Shown here one piece after another: positions 1-5,878 of a DNA stretch of 7,544 nucleotides (position 1 is the first letter of the stretch; each line of letters opens with the position of its first letter). The stretch is from CAYJBH01 sp964369445 (GTDB lineage Bacteria > Bacillota > Clostridia > Oscillospirales > Ruminococcaceae), in assembly GCA_964369445.1 (NCBI GenBank), contig CAYJFU010000083.1:1-7544 (forward strand), read 5' to 3'. The notes beneath the pieces were generated by a model, which saw nothing but the letters and a program-made list of their open reading frames with translations, did not search any database and was not told the DNA's origin. The translations under genes and the position numbers were made by a program.

Positions 1-944
1 TGAAAAGTGGTCTGTCTTATACTATAAGACCTTATGCCGGAATACATGTGGTGCGTGATACAAACGTGCCGATGGACAGTATCATCGACTGGGCAGGAAT
101 TGCGCAGGAGAGTGTGAAGCGCCACTCAAAGCACGAGATTGCCTTTTTTGAGGCGAGCAACCGTTCGGGATTATTGCGCCTTGAAAATTTAAAGCAGGAT
201 ATCGACCTCGACCTTGAACAGGGCAGGTTTTTGTTGCATGTTCAGCCCATCTACTCGACAAAGGACGAGCGGATACTGGGTGGCGAGGTGCTGACACGTT
301 GGGACAGCCGCTCGGGATACCTTATGCCGGAGGAATACGTTTCGGTGTTTGAACGCAACGGTTACATATTCAACCTTGATATGTATGTGCTCAAAAACAC
401 ATGTGTGCTGTTACAGGAGCTTTGCGATGAACAACTTACCGCAACACCGCTTTATATCAACATGTCGGGTTTGCACCTGTATGACCCTGACTTTGCCGAC
501 AAGGTGAACGATGTTGTCACAAATTACAGCTTTGATCGCACGCTGTTGCGTATAGAGTTTGATGAGACGGTCGCCTACGACAACGAGCCACTGCTCAAAT
601 ACCTACTGGATAGGTTGCATAAATACGGTTTTAGCATATCGCTTGACAAGTTTGGTCGCGACTATGCCAGTATGGATATTCTGCGTCGATTTAGACTGGA
701 TACCGTCAAGTTTGAATCGGATTTTCACTCCAACCCGCAAGAGGCGGCAAATGACGAGTGCGTTATAATCGGTACGGTTGAGATGGCGCATAAGCTAGGC
801 ATTACGGCTGTGGCAAAGTGTATCGAGACTCAAGCGTCACTTGAAAGGGTTAAACGTCTGGGCTTTGATGCCGTTCAAGGTTTTTGCCACGGAGAACCAC
901 TGCTTATGCAGGAATTCACAGGGCTTTTACAGGCTTCAAAATAG
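1..944 (+). CDS. GGDEF-EAL domain protein, 5' truncated by window; EAL domain degenerate
   Basis: The reading frame is open from base 3 with no stop, so the gene starts outside the window; the GTG at 48 is only an internal codon. The first ~50 visible residues look like the last strands and helix of a GGDEF domain (GIHVV, then an alanine-containing helix and HEIAFFE). An EAL domain (c-di-GMP phosphodiesterase fold) follows. Counting from the GTG at 48, present are E80 of the EAL motif (as EVL), N138 (INMS), E170, D200, K221, E260 and Q277 (QGF). Altered are the second aspartate of DDFG (K201, giving DKFG), the aspartate after the conserved lysine (E223) and the catalytic-loop glutamate of EGVE (K257, giving KCIE). 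Loss of these metal and general-base residues predicts no hydrolysis, so the domain may only bind c-di-GMP or have a structural role. The GGDEF active site is out of view. No membrane segment or sensor domain is visible in this part. Confidence 0.88.
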   Translation, partial: KSGLSYTIRPYAGIHVVRDTNVPMDSIIDWAGIAQESVKRHSKHEIAFFEASNRSGLLRLENLKQDIDLDLEQGRFLLHVQPIYSTKDERILGGEVLTRWDSRSGYLMPEEYVSVFERNGYIFNLDMYVLKNTCVLLQELCDEQLTATPLYINMSGLHLYDPDFADKVNDVVTNYSFDRTLLRIEFDETVAYDNEPLLKYLLDRLHKYGFSISLDKFGRDYASMDILRRFRLDTVKFESDFHSNPQEAANDECVIIGTVEMAHKLGITAVAKCIETQASLERVKRLGFDAVQGFCHGEPLLMQEFTGLLQASK

Positions 945-971
945 CATCGACATGAGCATATTTTTATTACC

Positions 972-992
972 TTTTTACAAGACTTGTAAAAA
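972..992. promoter_or_regulatory. perfect 21-bp dyad, candidate operator before the ABC operon
   Basis: Arms TTTTTACAAG (972-981) and CTTGTAAAAA (983-992) are perfect inverted copies around one central A. A one-base centre makes it a poor RNA hairpin, and no U-tract follows, so a protein-binding site is more likely than a terminator. It lies 29 bases before the ABC ATPase start, in the only gap upstream of that gene. A weak promoter could sit just before it (TTCAAA at 935-940, TATTTT at 959-964, 18-base spacer), which would place the dyad at the transcription start. YtrB-like ABC operons are often controlled by GntR-family (YtrA-type) repressors binding such dyads, but no regulator gene is visible here. 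The binding protein is unknown. Confidence 0.5.
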
Positions 993-1020
993 ACGAAACA
1001 CTAACTTACACGAGGAAACA

Positions 1021-1716
1021 ATGCACATTTTATCATGCAATGCACTTACAAAGCGGTACGGCAAAACGGTAGCGCTCAACAACTTTACACTTGATGTGAC
1101 CGGCGGCAAGATTATAGGTCTTTTGGGTCCCAACGGCAGCGGCAAAACGACATTCTTAAAGCTTGTGACAGGTCTTTTGATACCGACTTCGGGGCACATA
1201 GACATATGCGGACAAAAACCGGGTTACAAAAGTGCCGGACTTATCAGCTTTTTGCCGGACAGAACCACGCTTTCACCGCACATGTCGGTGCGTGAAGTGG
1301 TTGGTTACTTTGCGGACTTTTTTGTGGACTTTGATATCGAACGAGCACGCGACATGCTCTCAAAACTACAGATACATGAGGGCGCACTGATACGCACCCT
1401 TTCTAAAGGCACTAAGGAAAAGGTACAATTGATACTTGCGATGTCAAGGCGTTGCCCGCTCTACCTTTTGGACGAGCCTATCGGCGGTGTTGATCCCGCA
1501 ACGCGTGAATATATCCTTAACACCATCGTAAGTGGCTATGCCGAGCACTCGACAGTGATAATATCCACCCATCTCATCATCGACGTGGAGCCGGTACTGG
1601 ACGAAGTGATATTTATTAAAAACGGCAACCTCATACTACACAGGCCGGTGCCGGAACTGGTGCAAGAGATGCAAAAGTCGGTGGATGAAGTGTTCCGCGA
1701 TATGTTTAGATATTAG
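1021..1716 (+). CDS. ABC transporter ATP-binding protein (YtrB/BcrA-like)
   Basis: A 231-residue cytoplasmic ATPase subunit of an ABC exporter. Motifs in order: Walker A GPNGSGKTT (residues 36-44), signature LSKG (127-130; the LSxGxxxK form usual in YtrB-like proteins), Walker B LYLLDEP (147-153), D-loop GGVDP and H-loop STH (H184). The Q-loop region reads ISFLPDRTTL, without the usual glutamine; this is seen in this subfamily and does not by itself suggest inactivity. The ATG at 1021 is chosen because GAGGA (1012-1016) sits 4 bases before it and homology begins at once (HILSCNALTKRYG). The same frame is open back to a TTG at 841, but that extension overlaps the upstream EAL gene and looks non-coding. 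The partner is the permease at 1918. The substrate cannot be told; antibiotic or peptide export or cell-envelope roles are known in the family. Confidence 0.93.
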   Translation: MHILSCNALTKRYGKTVALNNFTLDVTGGKIIGLLGPNGSGKTTFLKLVTGLLIPTSGHIDICGQKPGYKSAGLISFLPDRTTLSPHMSVREVVGYFADFFVDFDIERARDMLSKLQIHEGALIRTLSKGTKEKVQLILAMSRRCPLYLLDEPIGGVDPATREYILNTIVSGYAEHSTVIISTHLIIDVEPVLDEVIFIKNGNLILHRPVPELVQEMQKSVDEVFRDMFRY

Positions 1717-1917
1717 TCGACACGTGTAAAGCAGGTGGAACTATAAACTAAAGGTAGCTGGTGAATGACTATTTTTTCTTTGCTACTTAAAACTTGATTA
1801 TTTACACTTTCGCGTGACTGCTTTGGTCAAAAACGCCATGAGCCTTCTCCATTGGGCTTTAGCCATTATCTGCAAGTGCGTTTTGCTCTTGCTTATTATT
1901 AAACAGCCGGAGGTATT
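1717..1917. other. 201-base gap inside the ABC operon with two weak stem-loops
   Basis: No convincing gene or promoter is seen here. Two possible stems are present: 1752-1758 with 1782-1788 (7 pairs, one G-U, 23-base loop) and AAAACGC 1830-1836 with GCGTTTT 1878-1884 (7 pairs) enclosing an AGCC/GGCT pairing. The gap ends in GGAGG (1909-1913), the ribosome binding site of the permease. An in-frame open stretch runs across 1813-1930 but has no ribosome site and no recognisable protein character. Confidence 0.3.
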
Positions 1918-2742
1918 ATGTTTGATAAAATTTTAAAGTACGAACTGCGCGCGGTAGGTGGTCGTATCGGGCCGCTTTACCTTGTGTTTTTTCTAATATG
2001 TGTTTTTAACCGTGTGTTGACGCTTATAAACCGCGCCACCGAGGAACTTTTACCGCCGATTGCAGACTTTGCCGGTCTGGGCAGTGGGCTGTTTAACGTA
2101 CTCATGTTTGTAAGCCTTGCTGTTATGGCGGTGCTCGGATTTATAATATTACTGGAGCGTTTTACCAAATCCATGCTCGGTGACGAGGGTTACCTGACCC
2201 TCACACTACCAATCAGCAGGACGGTGCTACTGGGCGGCAAACTGCTTACAGCGGTAATATTTACCGTTGCAACAACGCTGGTTGTCCCCATCTGCTTGAC
2301 CATTGCTATGGGTGATGATCTGGGCGACATGTTCGGGATATTTTTGTTCGGTGACATTTTCGGTTTTGGGCGCGAAGATTACAACGTCTTCACCGTCATA
2401 ATCCAGATATTTGACATGGCGATGCTATGGACTGCACTGCTTTTGGGTTGTTATGTATCGGCGCTTGTCGGGCGCATGGCACCGCGTCTGCGCGGAGTTG
2501 TGTCGGTGGTGGTGTTTTTTGCGCTGACCAGCTTGTATCAGACTGTTGTGTCCGTTGCAACCGGTGTGTTTGCCGGTCTTTTTCACGCGCTTGACAACAG
2601 CGGCTTTATCGAGAACAACAACTTCTTTGACCTCGTATTAGATATTAACGACATCATGTTTTCCATCGCAAGCTATGCCTTTGCAATAGGACTGTTTTTC
2701 GCCGCCGATTCCCTGCTAAAGTACCGCACTAATTTGGATTAA
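1918..2742 (+). CDS. ABC transporter permease (ABC-2 type), 6 TM
   Basis: A 274-residue integral membrane protein, read as the membrane partner of the ATPase upstream. About six hydrophobic segments are visible, near residues 18-36, 57-79, 108-130, 160-183, 193-220 and 246-266. After the second segment comes a cytoplasmic stretch, RFTKSMLGDEGYLTLTLPIS (81-100). This lead-in, with its LPIS and following LLGGKLL, is characteristic of clostridial ABC-2 permeases and probably contacts the ATPase. Start at ATG 1918 is supported by GGAGG 4 bases upstream. The gene ends at a TAA and is followed by a perfect hairpin at 2800-2840. The transported compound is unknown. One permease is seen, so the exporter is presumably a homodimer, or a second permease lies elsewhere. 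Confidence 0.88.
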   Translation: MFDKILKYELRAVGGRIGPLYLVFFLICVFNRVLTLINRATEELLPPIADFAGLGSGLFNVLMFVSLAVMAVLGFIILLERFTKSMLGDEGYLTLTLPISRTVLLGGKLLTAVIFTVATTLVVPICLTIAMGDDLGDMFGIFLFGDIFGFGREDYNVFTVIIQIFDMAMLWTALLLGCYVSALVGRMAPRLRGVVSVVVFFALTSLYQTVVSVATGVFAGLFHALDNSGFIENNNFFDLVLDINDIMFSIASYAFAIGLFFAADSLLKYRTNLD

Positions 2743-2799
2743 GTGCCTAAAAGCTGTCATATTTATTGAAGCTATTTATGTTATACATGCTGATATTTT

Positions 2800-2840
2800 T
2801 TCGCCTACTACCCCCGCCGTTGGCGGGGGTAGTAGGCGAA
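2800..2840. terminator. perfect 19-bp hairpin midway between convergent genes, likely bidirectional terminator
   Basis: Bases 2800-2818 pair without a mismatch with 2822-2840 around a GTT loop; the stem is mostly G/C (CCCCCGCC / GGCGGGGG at the top). It sits 57 bases after the permease stop and 56 bases before the coaX stop, almost exactly in the centre, which fits a shared terminator for both transcripts. The usual U-tract is poor: on the + strand the stem is followed by CTGTTTTC, while a T6 run lies before it and would be an A-tract for minus-strand transcripts. It could instead be an mRNA 3'-end protector or a palindromic repeat. Confidence 0.6.
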
Positions 2841-2896
2841 CTGTTTTCGGTGATTACACAGCTACGGGTAAGCCGTAACTTAATGACATTACCTTT

Positions 2897-3661
2897 CTAT
2901 AAATTCTCAGCGCTCAACGCTATGCCATCCAGTATAAGTGTGGGCGCTAAAACTATTTCATTTTTCATAAGCGGAAAGATATACGGTGCCGCGCCGCCTG
3001 TGCCGATGATAGTCTGCACAGAGCCACCCATCTCCTCTTTAAAGGCGTTAACCATACCGTCAAGCATAGCGGATGTGCCCAAAAGCACACCGCTTTTTAT
3101 ACTGTGTGCCGTGTTTGTACCGATGGCATGGGGGGGCGCTTCAACAGGGGTTTCTATCAATAGCGACGTGCTCTTAACCATCGCGTTTAACGAAATAAAC
3201 ATACCCGGTGCAATGGATACACCTAAAAACTCACCGTTTGCGCCGATGGCAGATATCTTTGTCGCAGTGCCGGCGTCGATAACTATTGCCGGACATGGCA
3301 TGGTGTGGCGCACATAGTAAGCGCTCGCGAGAAGGTCGCTGCCAAGCTCGTCGGGGTTGTCTATCGCTATCGTGAAATCAGGACACAGTTTCCTATTAAA
3401 CTCACGAATAGGACAAGCAAACAGCAGGTGTGCCGCCTGTGCAATGACACCCGTCAAACGCGGCACAACGCTGGAGATTATAACAGTGTTTATGCAGTCA
3501 TTTTGCACACCATACAGCTTAAGTAAACTGTCAAACAGCACGGCATACTGTGAAAACTCCTTTTCCTTATCGGTGCAAATGCGCGTGTGGAACAGGTTTT
3601 TTTCGCTGTTGTAAACACCGAAAACAATGTTGCTGTTGCCGATATCAACCGCAAGTAGCAT
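2897..3661 (-). CDS. coaX: type III pantothenate kinase
   Basis: CoaX phosphorylates pantothenate with ATP, the first step of coenzyme A synthesis, in the cytoplasm. The 254-residue length matches the family (about 255-260). The ASKHA-type phosphate motif is AVDIGNSN (D6, G8, N9) at the N-terminus. The pantothenate-site aspartate region is PDELGSDLLASA (D109), where many family members have GADR, so the usual arginine is leucine here. The second phosphate motif is DAGTAT (129-134), then GVSIAPG, GTNT (181-184) and GTGGA (220-224). The start at 3661 is preferred because AAAGGAG (3672-3678) lies 10 bases upstream and the protein then begins right at the conserved MLLAVDIGN; an in-frame ATG at 3685 would put that ribosome site inside the gene. 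It stands alone and is divergent from the DUF4830-like gene; an 8-bp inverted repeat lies upstream. No clear promoter was found. Confidence 0.94.
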   Translation of the reverse strand: MLLAVDIGNSNIVFGVYNSEKNLFHTRICTDKEKEFSQYAVLFDSLLKLYGVQNDCINTVIISSVVPRLTGVIAQAAHLLFACPIREFNRKLCPDFTIAIDNPDELGSDLLASAYYVRHTMPCPAIVIDAGTATKISAIGANGEFLGVSIAPGMFISLNAMVKSTSLLIETPVEAPPHAIGTNTAHSIKSGVLLGTSAMLDGMVNAFKEEMGGSVQTIIGTGGAAPYIFPLMKNEIVLAPTLILDGIALSAENL

Positions 3662-3714
3662 AAATGTAAGTCTCCTTTCATACATTATTATTATCAAAGG
3701 GGAGCGGACTTAAG

Positions 3715-3751
3715 ATTTGATAAAGCGGTGATTTCTTGAAACCTATCAAAT
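3715..3751. promoter_or_regulatory. 8-bp inverted repeat upstream of coaX
   Basis: ATTTGATA (3715-3722) and TATCAAAT (3744-3751) are perfect inverted copies with 21 bases between them, and GGT/ACC pairing continues inside after a 4-base bulge. The repeat lies 54-90 bases upstream of the coaX start. It could be an operator with half-sites two helical turns apart, or a leader hairpin if the coaX transcript begins further up. It is A/T-rich, so chance is possible. Confidence 0.3.
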
Positions 3752-3774
3752 CAATGCCATATCCACATCCCTAC

Positions 3775-3932
3775 TACCTTGTGTCATTCAAAAGTTTACA
3801 ATAGATGTCATGATGTTTTTGTTCAAAACAAGGCGGAGGATTAAGGAATACTTTGTGTATTCCGATTGACAACAACGAAGGTTTGGGCACAAACAGCCGA
3901 CAGATATGTAAAGTTTTGGGTGACACAAGGTA
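3775..3932. mobile_element. MITE-like palindromic element with TA ends
   Basis: The ends are perfect 12-base inverted copies, TACCTTGTGTCA (3775-3786) and TGACACAAGGTA (3921-3932). The similarity continues inward, with CAAAAGTTTACA on the left matching TGTAAAGTTTTG on the right except for one base, then more loosely through both arms (77 and 76 bases). At the exact centre is a perfect hairpin GGAATAC-TTTGT-GTATTCC (3845-3863). The whole element could therefore fold into one long imperfect hairpin. It has no coding capacity. Terminal inverted repeats, small size, an intergenic site and TA at both ends fit a non-autonomous element mobilised by an IS630/Tc1-mariner-type transposase, which duplicates TA. 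No transposase is in the window. Its right end is 22 bases from the start of the DUF4830-like gene, so it has probably replaced or become part of that gene's promoter region. A structured RNA is the main alternative. Confidence 0.6.
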
Positions 3933-3954
3933 CCATTAAAGAAAGGGGTTGCTT

Positions 3955-4608
3955 ATGTTTGTTATCACTATGGGAAGAAAAAATATAAAGCGCGTCGTTA
4001 TTGTACTGGTTGCGTGTATTCTGCTTGTTGCGACCACCGTCATCGGCGGTCTGTTTTTCACCGATACCGAGGTCACGCCGGCTATGGCAAACGCCCTGCG
4101 CATGAGGGATTACGACATAGTCGATGTCGATGATGTCGCCATGTTGCTGACCAGCTACGGTGTCGAGACGGATGTAACGTCAGCGCAGATAAGCAAGGTG
4201 ACGGTGCCCGAGACGTTTGACGATCAGTTTGTGCAGTTTAACAGCATGCTAGAGGAAGCGGGCGGCGACCTATCCGACTTAAAAGGCAAGACGGTTGACC
4301 GCTGGAAACTAATGAGCACCAACCACGGCATGAAAGACGAAATCGTTTGGGCGGTGGTACTGGTGCGCGGCAACACGCCGATAGGTTGTTATCTGCTCGG
4401 TGACCCGTCGGGTGAGGTACACTCGATAACCGACATAACAATCAAGGTTGATGCCGAGGTGCCGGTGCCGACAGAAGAGGTAATCTCGCCCACCGATGGT
4501 GAGGTGCCGGTTGACGCGACACAAACAGTTGTGCAGGATGCTGTAACAACAGATGGTGCTGTAGTGCCGGAACTTATACCGGTGGTTGACCCTGCGCCGG
4601 TGGTTTAG
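3955..4608 (+). CDS. membrane-anchored DUF4830-like protein
   Basis: A 217-residue protein of unknown function. Residues 7-14 are basic (GRKNIKRV), followed by one hydrophobic segment (about 12-34), so the rest should lie outside the membrane with the N-terminus inside. Residues ~60-157 resemble DUF4830, a domain common in clostridial membrane proteins: LLTSYGVETD, then KVTVPETFDDQFVQFNSML, DLSDLKGKTVDRWKL and a PIGCYLLGDPSGEVHSI ending. The tail (~166-217) is rich in Val, Pro, Thr and acidic residues (VPVPTEEV and similar), a likely flexible extension. The ATG at 3955 is chosen because GAAAGGGG (3941-3948) is 6 bases upstream; the in-frame TTG at 3949 directly abuts that site, and ATG 3970 is too far. 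The MITE-like element ends 22 bases before the start. The assignment to DUF4830 is by remembered sequence pattern. Confidence 0.8.
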   Translation: MFVITMGRKNIKRVVIVLVACILLVATTVIGGLFFTDTEVTPAMANALRMRDYDIVDVDDVAMLLTSYGVETDVTSAQISKVTVPETFDDQFVQFNSMLEEAGGDLSDLKGKTVDRWKLMSTNHGMKDEIVWAVVLVRGNTPIGCYLLGDPSGEVHSITDITIKVDAEVPVPTEEVISPTDGEVPVDATQTVVQDAVTTDGAVVPELIPVVDPAPVV

Positions 4609-4640
4609 CAGTCTAAAGCGAACGACTTTTTTCATCTTCC

Positions 4641-4668
4641 CTCCCCCTGCCTACGTTGGTGGTGGGAG
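4641..4668. terminator. hairpin between convergent genes, possible terminator
   Basis: CTCCC (4641-4645) pairs with GGGAG (4664-4668). After one mismatch five further pairs follow, two of them G-U on the + strand, around the loop TACGTT. It lies 33 bases after the DUF4830-like gene and 20 bases after the end of the minus-strand gene at 4688. No U-tract follows on either strand; a T6 run (4627-4632) lies before it on the + strand. It is more stable as + strand RNA because of the wobble pairs. Confidence 0.35.
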
Positions 4669-4687
4669 TTGCAAACAGGATGTTCCC

Positions 4688-5143
4688 CTAATGCTTGTAC
4701 TTTGGGTCTGAACCCGGTCCGAAAACGGGCTTATACTTTCTTTTGGGAACAGGTACATGTGTCGGCGGTTCGGGTGGAGTGGGTGGCGTCGGCTCTGTGG
4801 GCGGTACATCGGTTGGTGTGCCGCTCTTTTGTGCTATCGCCTTACTGTCTTTGCCGGCGCGGTAGATAAAGTTTTCCGTCTCGGGTGTCATCTCCGGCAG
4901 GGCGACAAGGGGTGGTGGCTCCTCCTGACCGAGGTACTGTTTAATCTGGTGCATAACACGGTTTACAAACAGTATACCTGTTATAATCAGTAGCGATATT
5001 ATCGTTAAGGCAAGTATTATTTTTATCTCTGCCGTAAACATGGGGGATATCCACAGCGAAAGCCCCGTCAGTGCAAGTCCTATAACGGCAACAAATGCAA
5101 GGGCGCAGGTCAATATAATTGCTATAAGTTTTTTAATGTTCAT
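4688..5143 (-). CDS. small two-TM membrane protein with proline-rich tail, unknown function
   Basis: A 151-residue protein that I do not recognise. Two hydrophobic segments (about 5-32 and 41-61) are joined by a short loop. By the positive-inside rule (KK at 4-5; R62 and K68 after TM2) both ends should be cytoplasmic. The remaining ~85 residues look disordered: an acidic/proline patch (QEEPPP), a short possibly helical part (~85-106), then a proline/threonine run with 12 prolines between 110 and 133, ending in a basic stretch (KRKYKP, KYKH). The start codon lies 8 bases after the upp stop with only a weak GAGAG in between, so translation is probably coupled to upp and the two share an mRNA. 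The coding call rests on this coupling, the coherent TM/tail layout and the absence of a better frame. A role linked to nucleobase uptake can only be guessed from position. Confidence 0.75.
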   Translation of the reverse strand: MNIKKLIAIILTCALAFVAVIGLALTGLSLWISPMFTAEIKIILALTIISLLIITGILFVNRVMHQIKQYLGQEEPPPLVALPEMTPETENFIYRAGKDSKAIAQKSGTPTDVPPTEPTPPTPPEPPTHVPVPKRKYKPVFGPGSDPKYKH

Positions 5144-5151
5144 TTACTCTC

Positions 5152-5778
5152 TCATGTTCCGAATATTCTGTCGCCCGCATCGCCAAGACCGGGTAGTATG
5201 TAGCCGTGTTCGTTGAGCTGTCTGTCCAGCACCGCCGCAAAAATTGCTGCATCGGGATGGTGTTTTTGTACGTGTGCAATGCCCTCGGGTGCGGCGACAA
5301 GTACAAGTAACCTTATCTGATCGGGGTTGGAGCGTTTGATGTAGTCTATGCCGTAAGCCGCCGAACCTCCGGTAGCAAGCATGGGGTCGAGCAACAGCAC
5401 CGTTCTGCCACTCAGCGGCCCTGGCAGGCGACTGAAGTAGTCCACCGGCTGTAACGTCTCGTGGTCGCGATAGACCCCGATGTGCCCAACGGGAGAGTTT
5501 GGCAAAACCGTCTGCACCCCCTCCGACATAGCAAGACCGGCACGCAAAATGGGTACAATGACCGGCGCACCGCCCTTTAGCACCTGTTGCTGAGTGACCT
5601 CCAGGGGTGTCTCGACGCTTTTGCTCACTGTAGGCAGGTCGCGCGTCGCCTCATAACAAAGCAATACTGACAGCTCACTCACAAGCCGCCGAAACTCCGG
5701 CATTTTTGTATGTTTATCGCGCAACTGCGCCATCTTGTGCGATATCAGTGCGTGGTTGCATACCGTGACATTATTCAT
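5152..5778 (-). CDS. upp: uracil phosphoribosyltransferase
   Basis: Upp converts uracil and PRPP to UMP and pyrophosphate in the pyrimidine salvage pathway, in the cytoplasm. The 208-residue length is normal for the family. Seen in order: HALISHKMAQLRDKHT near the N-terminus, YEATRDLP (42-49), VPILRAGLAM (75-84), GVYRDHETL (101-109), the PRPP-binding loop LLLDPMLATGGSA (128-140) and the uracil-binding C-terminus GYILPGLGDAGDR (192-204) ending IFGT. All core motifs are intact, so it should be active. GAGGT (5783-5787) sits 4 bases before the ATG. A consensus TATAAT lies close upstream (5799-5804), suggesting its own promoter although the YgfK-type gene ends only 93 bases before it on the same strand. 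The two-TM gene follows 8 bases downstream. Confidence 0.97.
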   Translation of the reverse strand: MNNVTVCNHALISHKMAQLRDKHTKMPEFRRLVSELSVLLCYEATRDLPTVSKSVETPLEVTQQQVLKGGAPVIVPILRAGLAMSEGVQTVLPNSPVGHIGVYRDHETLQPVDYFSRLPGPLSGRTVLLLDPMLATGGSAAYGIDYIKRSNPDQIRLLVLVAAPEGIAHVQKHHPDAAIFAAVLDRQLNEHGYILPGLGDAGDRIFGT

Positions 5779-5798
5779 TTATACCTCATATTTGCGAT

Positions 5799-5804
5799 AT
5801 TATA
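5799..5804 (-). promoter_or_regulatory. possible -10 box of the upp promoter
   Basis: On the minus strand this reads TATAAT in a very A/T-rich stretch (TGTGTTATAATAT), 20 bases before the upp start. A start about 7 bases downstream would give a leader of roughly 13 bases, just enough for the GAGGT ribosome site. No good -35 box is found at 16-18 bases; TTGAAA lies only 9 bases upstream. The match could be due to base composition. Confidence 0.35.
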
Positions 5805-5848
5805 ACACAATTATTTCAAAAAAATGTGAAAAATCGTAATGTTGCAAG

Positions 5849-5878
5849 TTATTAGGGTGTGCCTACACACGCTAATAA
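5849..5878 (-). terminator. hairpin overlapping the stop codon of the YgfK-type gene
   Basis: TTATTAG (5849-5855) pairs with CTAATAA (5872-5878), and GTGTG (5857-5861) pairs with CACAC (5866-5870), with one G/G mismatch between them and the loop CCTA. The TAG stop (5872-5874, minus strand) lies within the stem. On the minus strand the stem is followed by CTTGCAACATTACG and only then by a T-run, so it is not a classic intrinsic terminator. It may mark the 3' end of the upstream message or set upp apart from it. Confidence 0.4.

Noticed and set aside
31..337. Repeated CCTTATGCCGGA at 30-41 and 319-330
   Set aside because: Both copies are within coding sequence in unrelated protein contexts (GGDEF end and EAL domain) and no longer similarity surrounds them; chance or codon bias.
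841..1020. N-terminal extension of the ABC ATPase to a TTG at 841
   Set aside because: It overlaps the end of the EAL gene in another frame, lacks ABC similarity, and the ribosome site GAGGA plus homology begin at 1021.
1813..1930. Small open frame before the permease
   Set aside because: No ribosome site, overlaps the permease start out of frame, no recognisable protein; the permease ribosome site lies inside it.
2766..3317. 183-codon open frame on the + strand
   Set aside because: It lies antisense over coaX, whose motifs are intact, and runs through the perfect hairpin; a shadow frame.
3866..3871. TTGACA inside the MITE-like element as a -35 box
   Set aside because: No acceptable -10 box at 16-18 bases downstream; the six bases may be chance.
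4238..4635. Minus-strand open frames over the DUF4830-like gene
   Set aside because: No ribosome site or domain character; their composition is that of an antisense shadow.
5152..5872. Possible selenoprotein or recoded TGA linked to YgfK's selenate-reductase name
   Set aside because: No in-frame TGA occurs in the visible part of the YgfK-type gene, and no selenocysteine-type hairpin was recognised.
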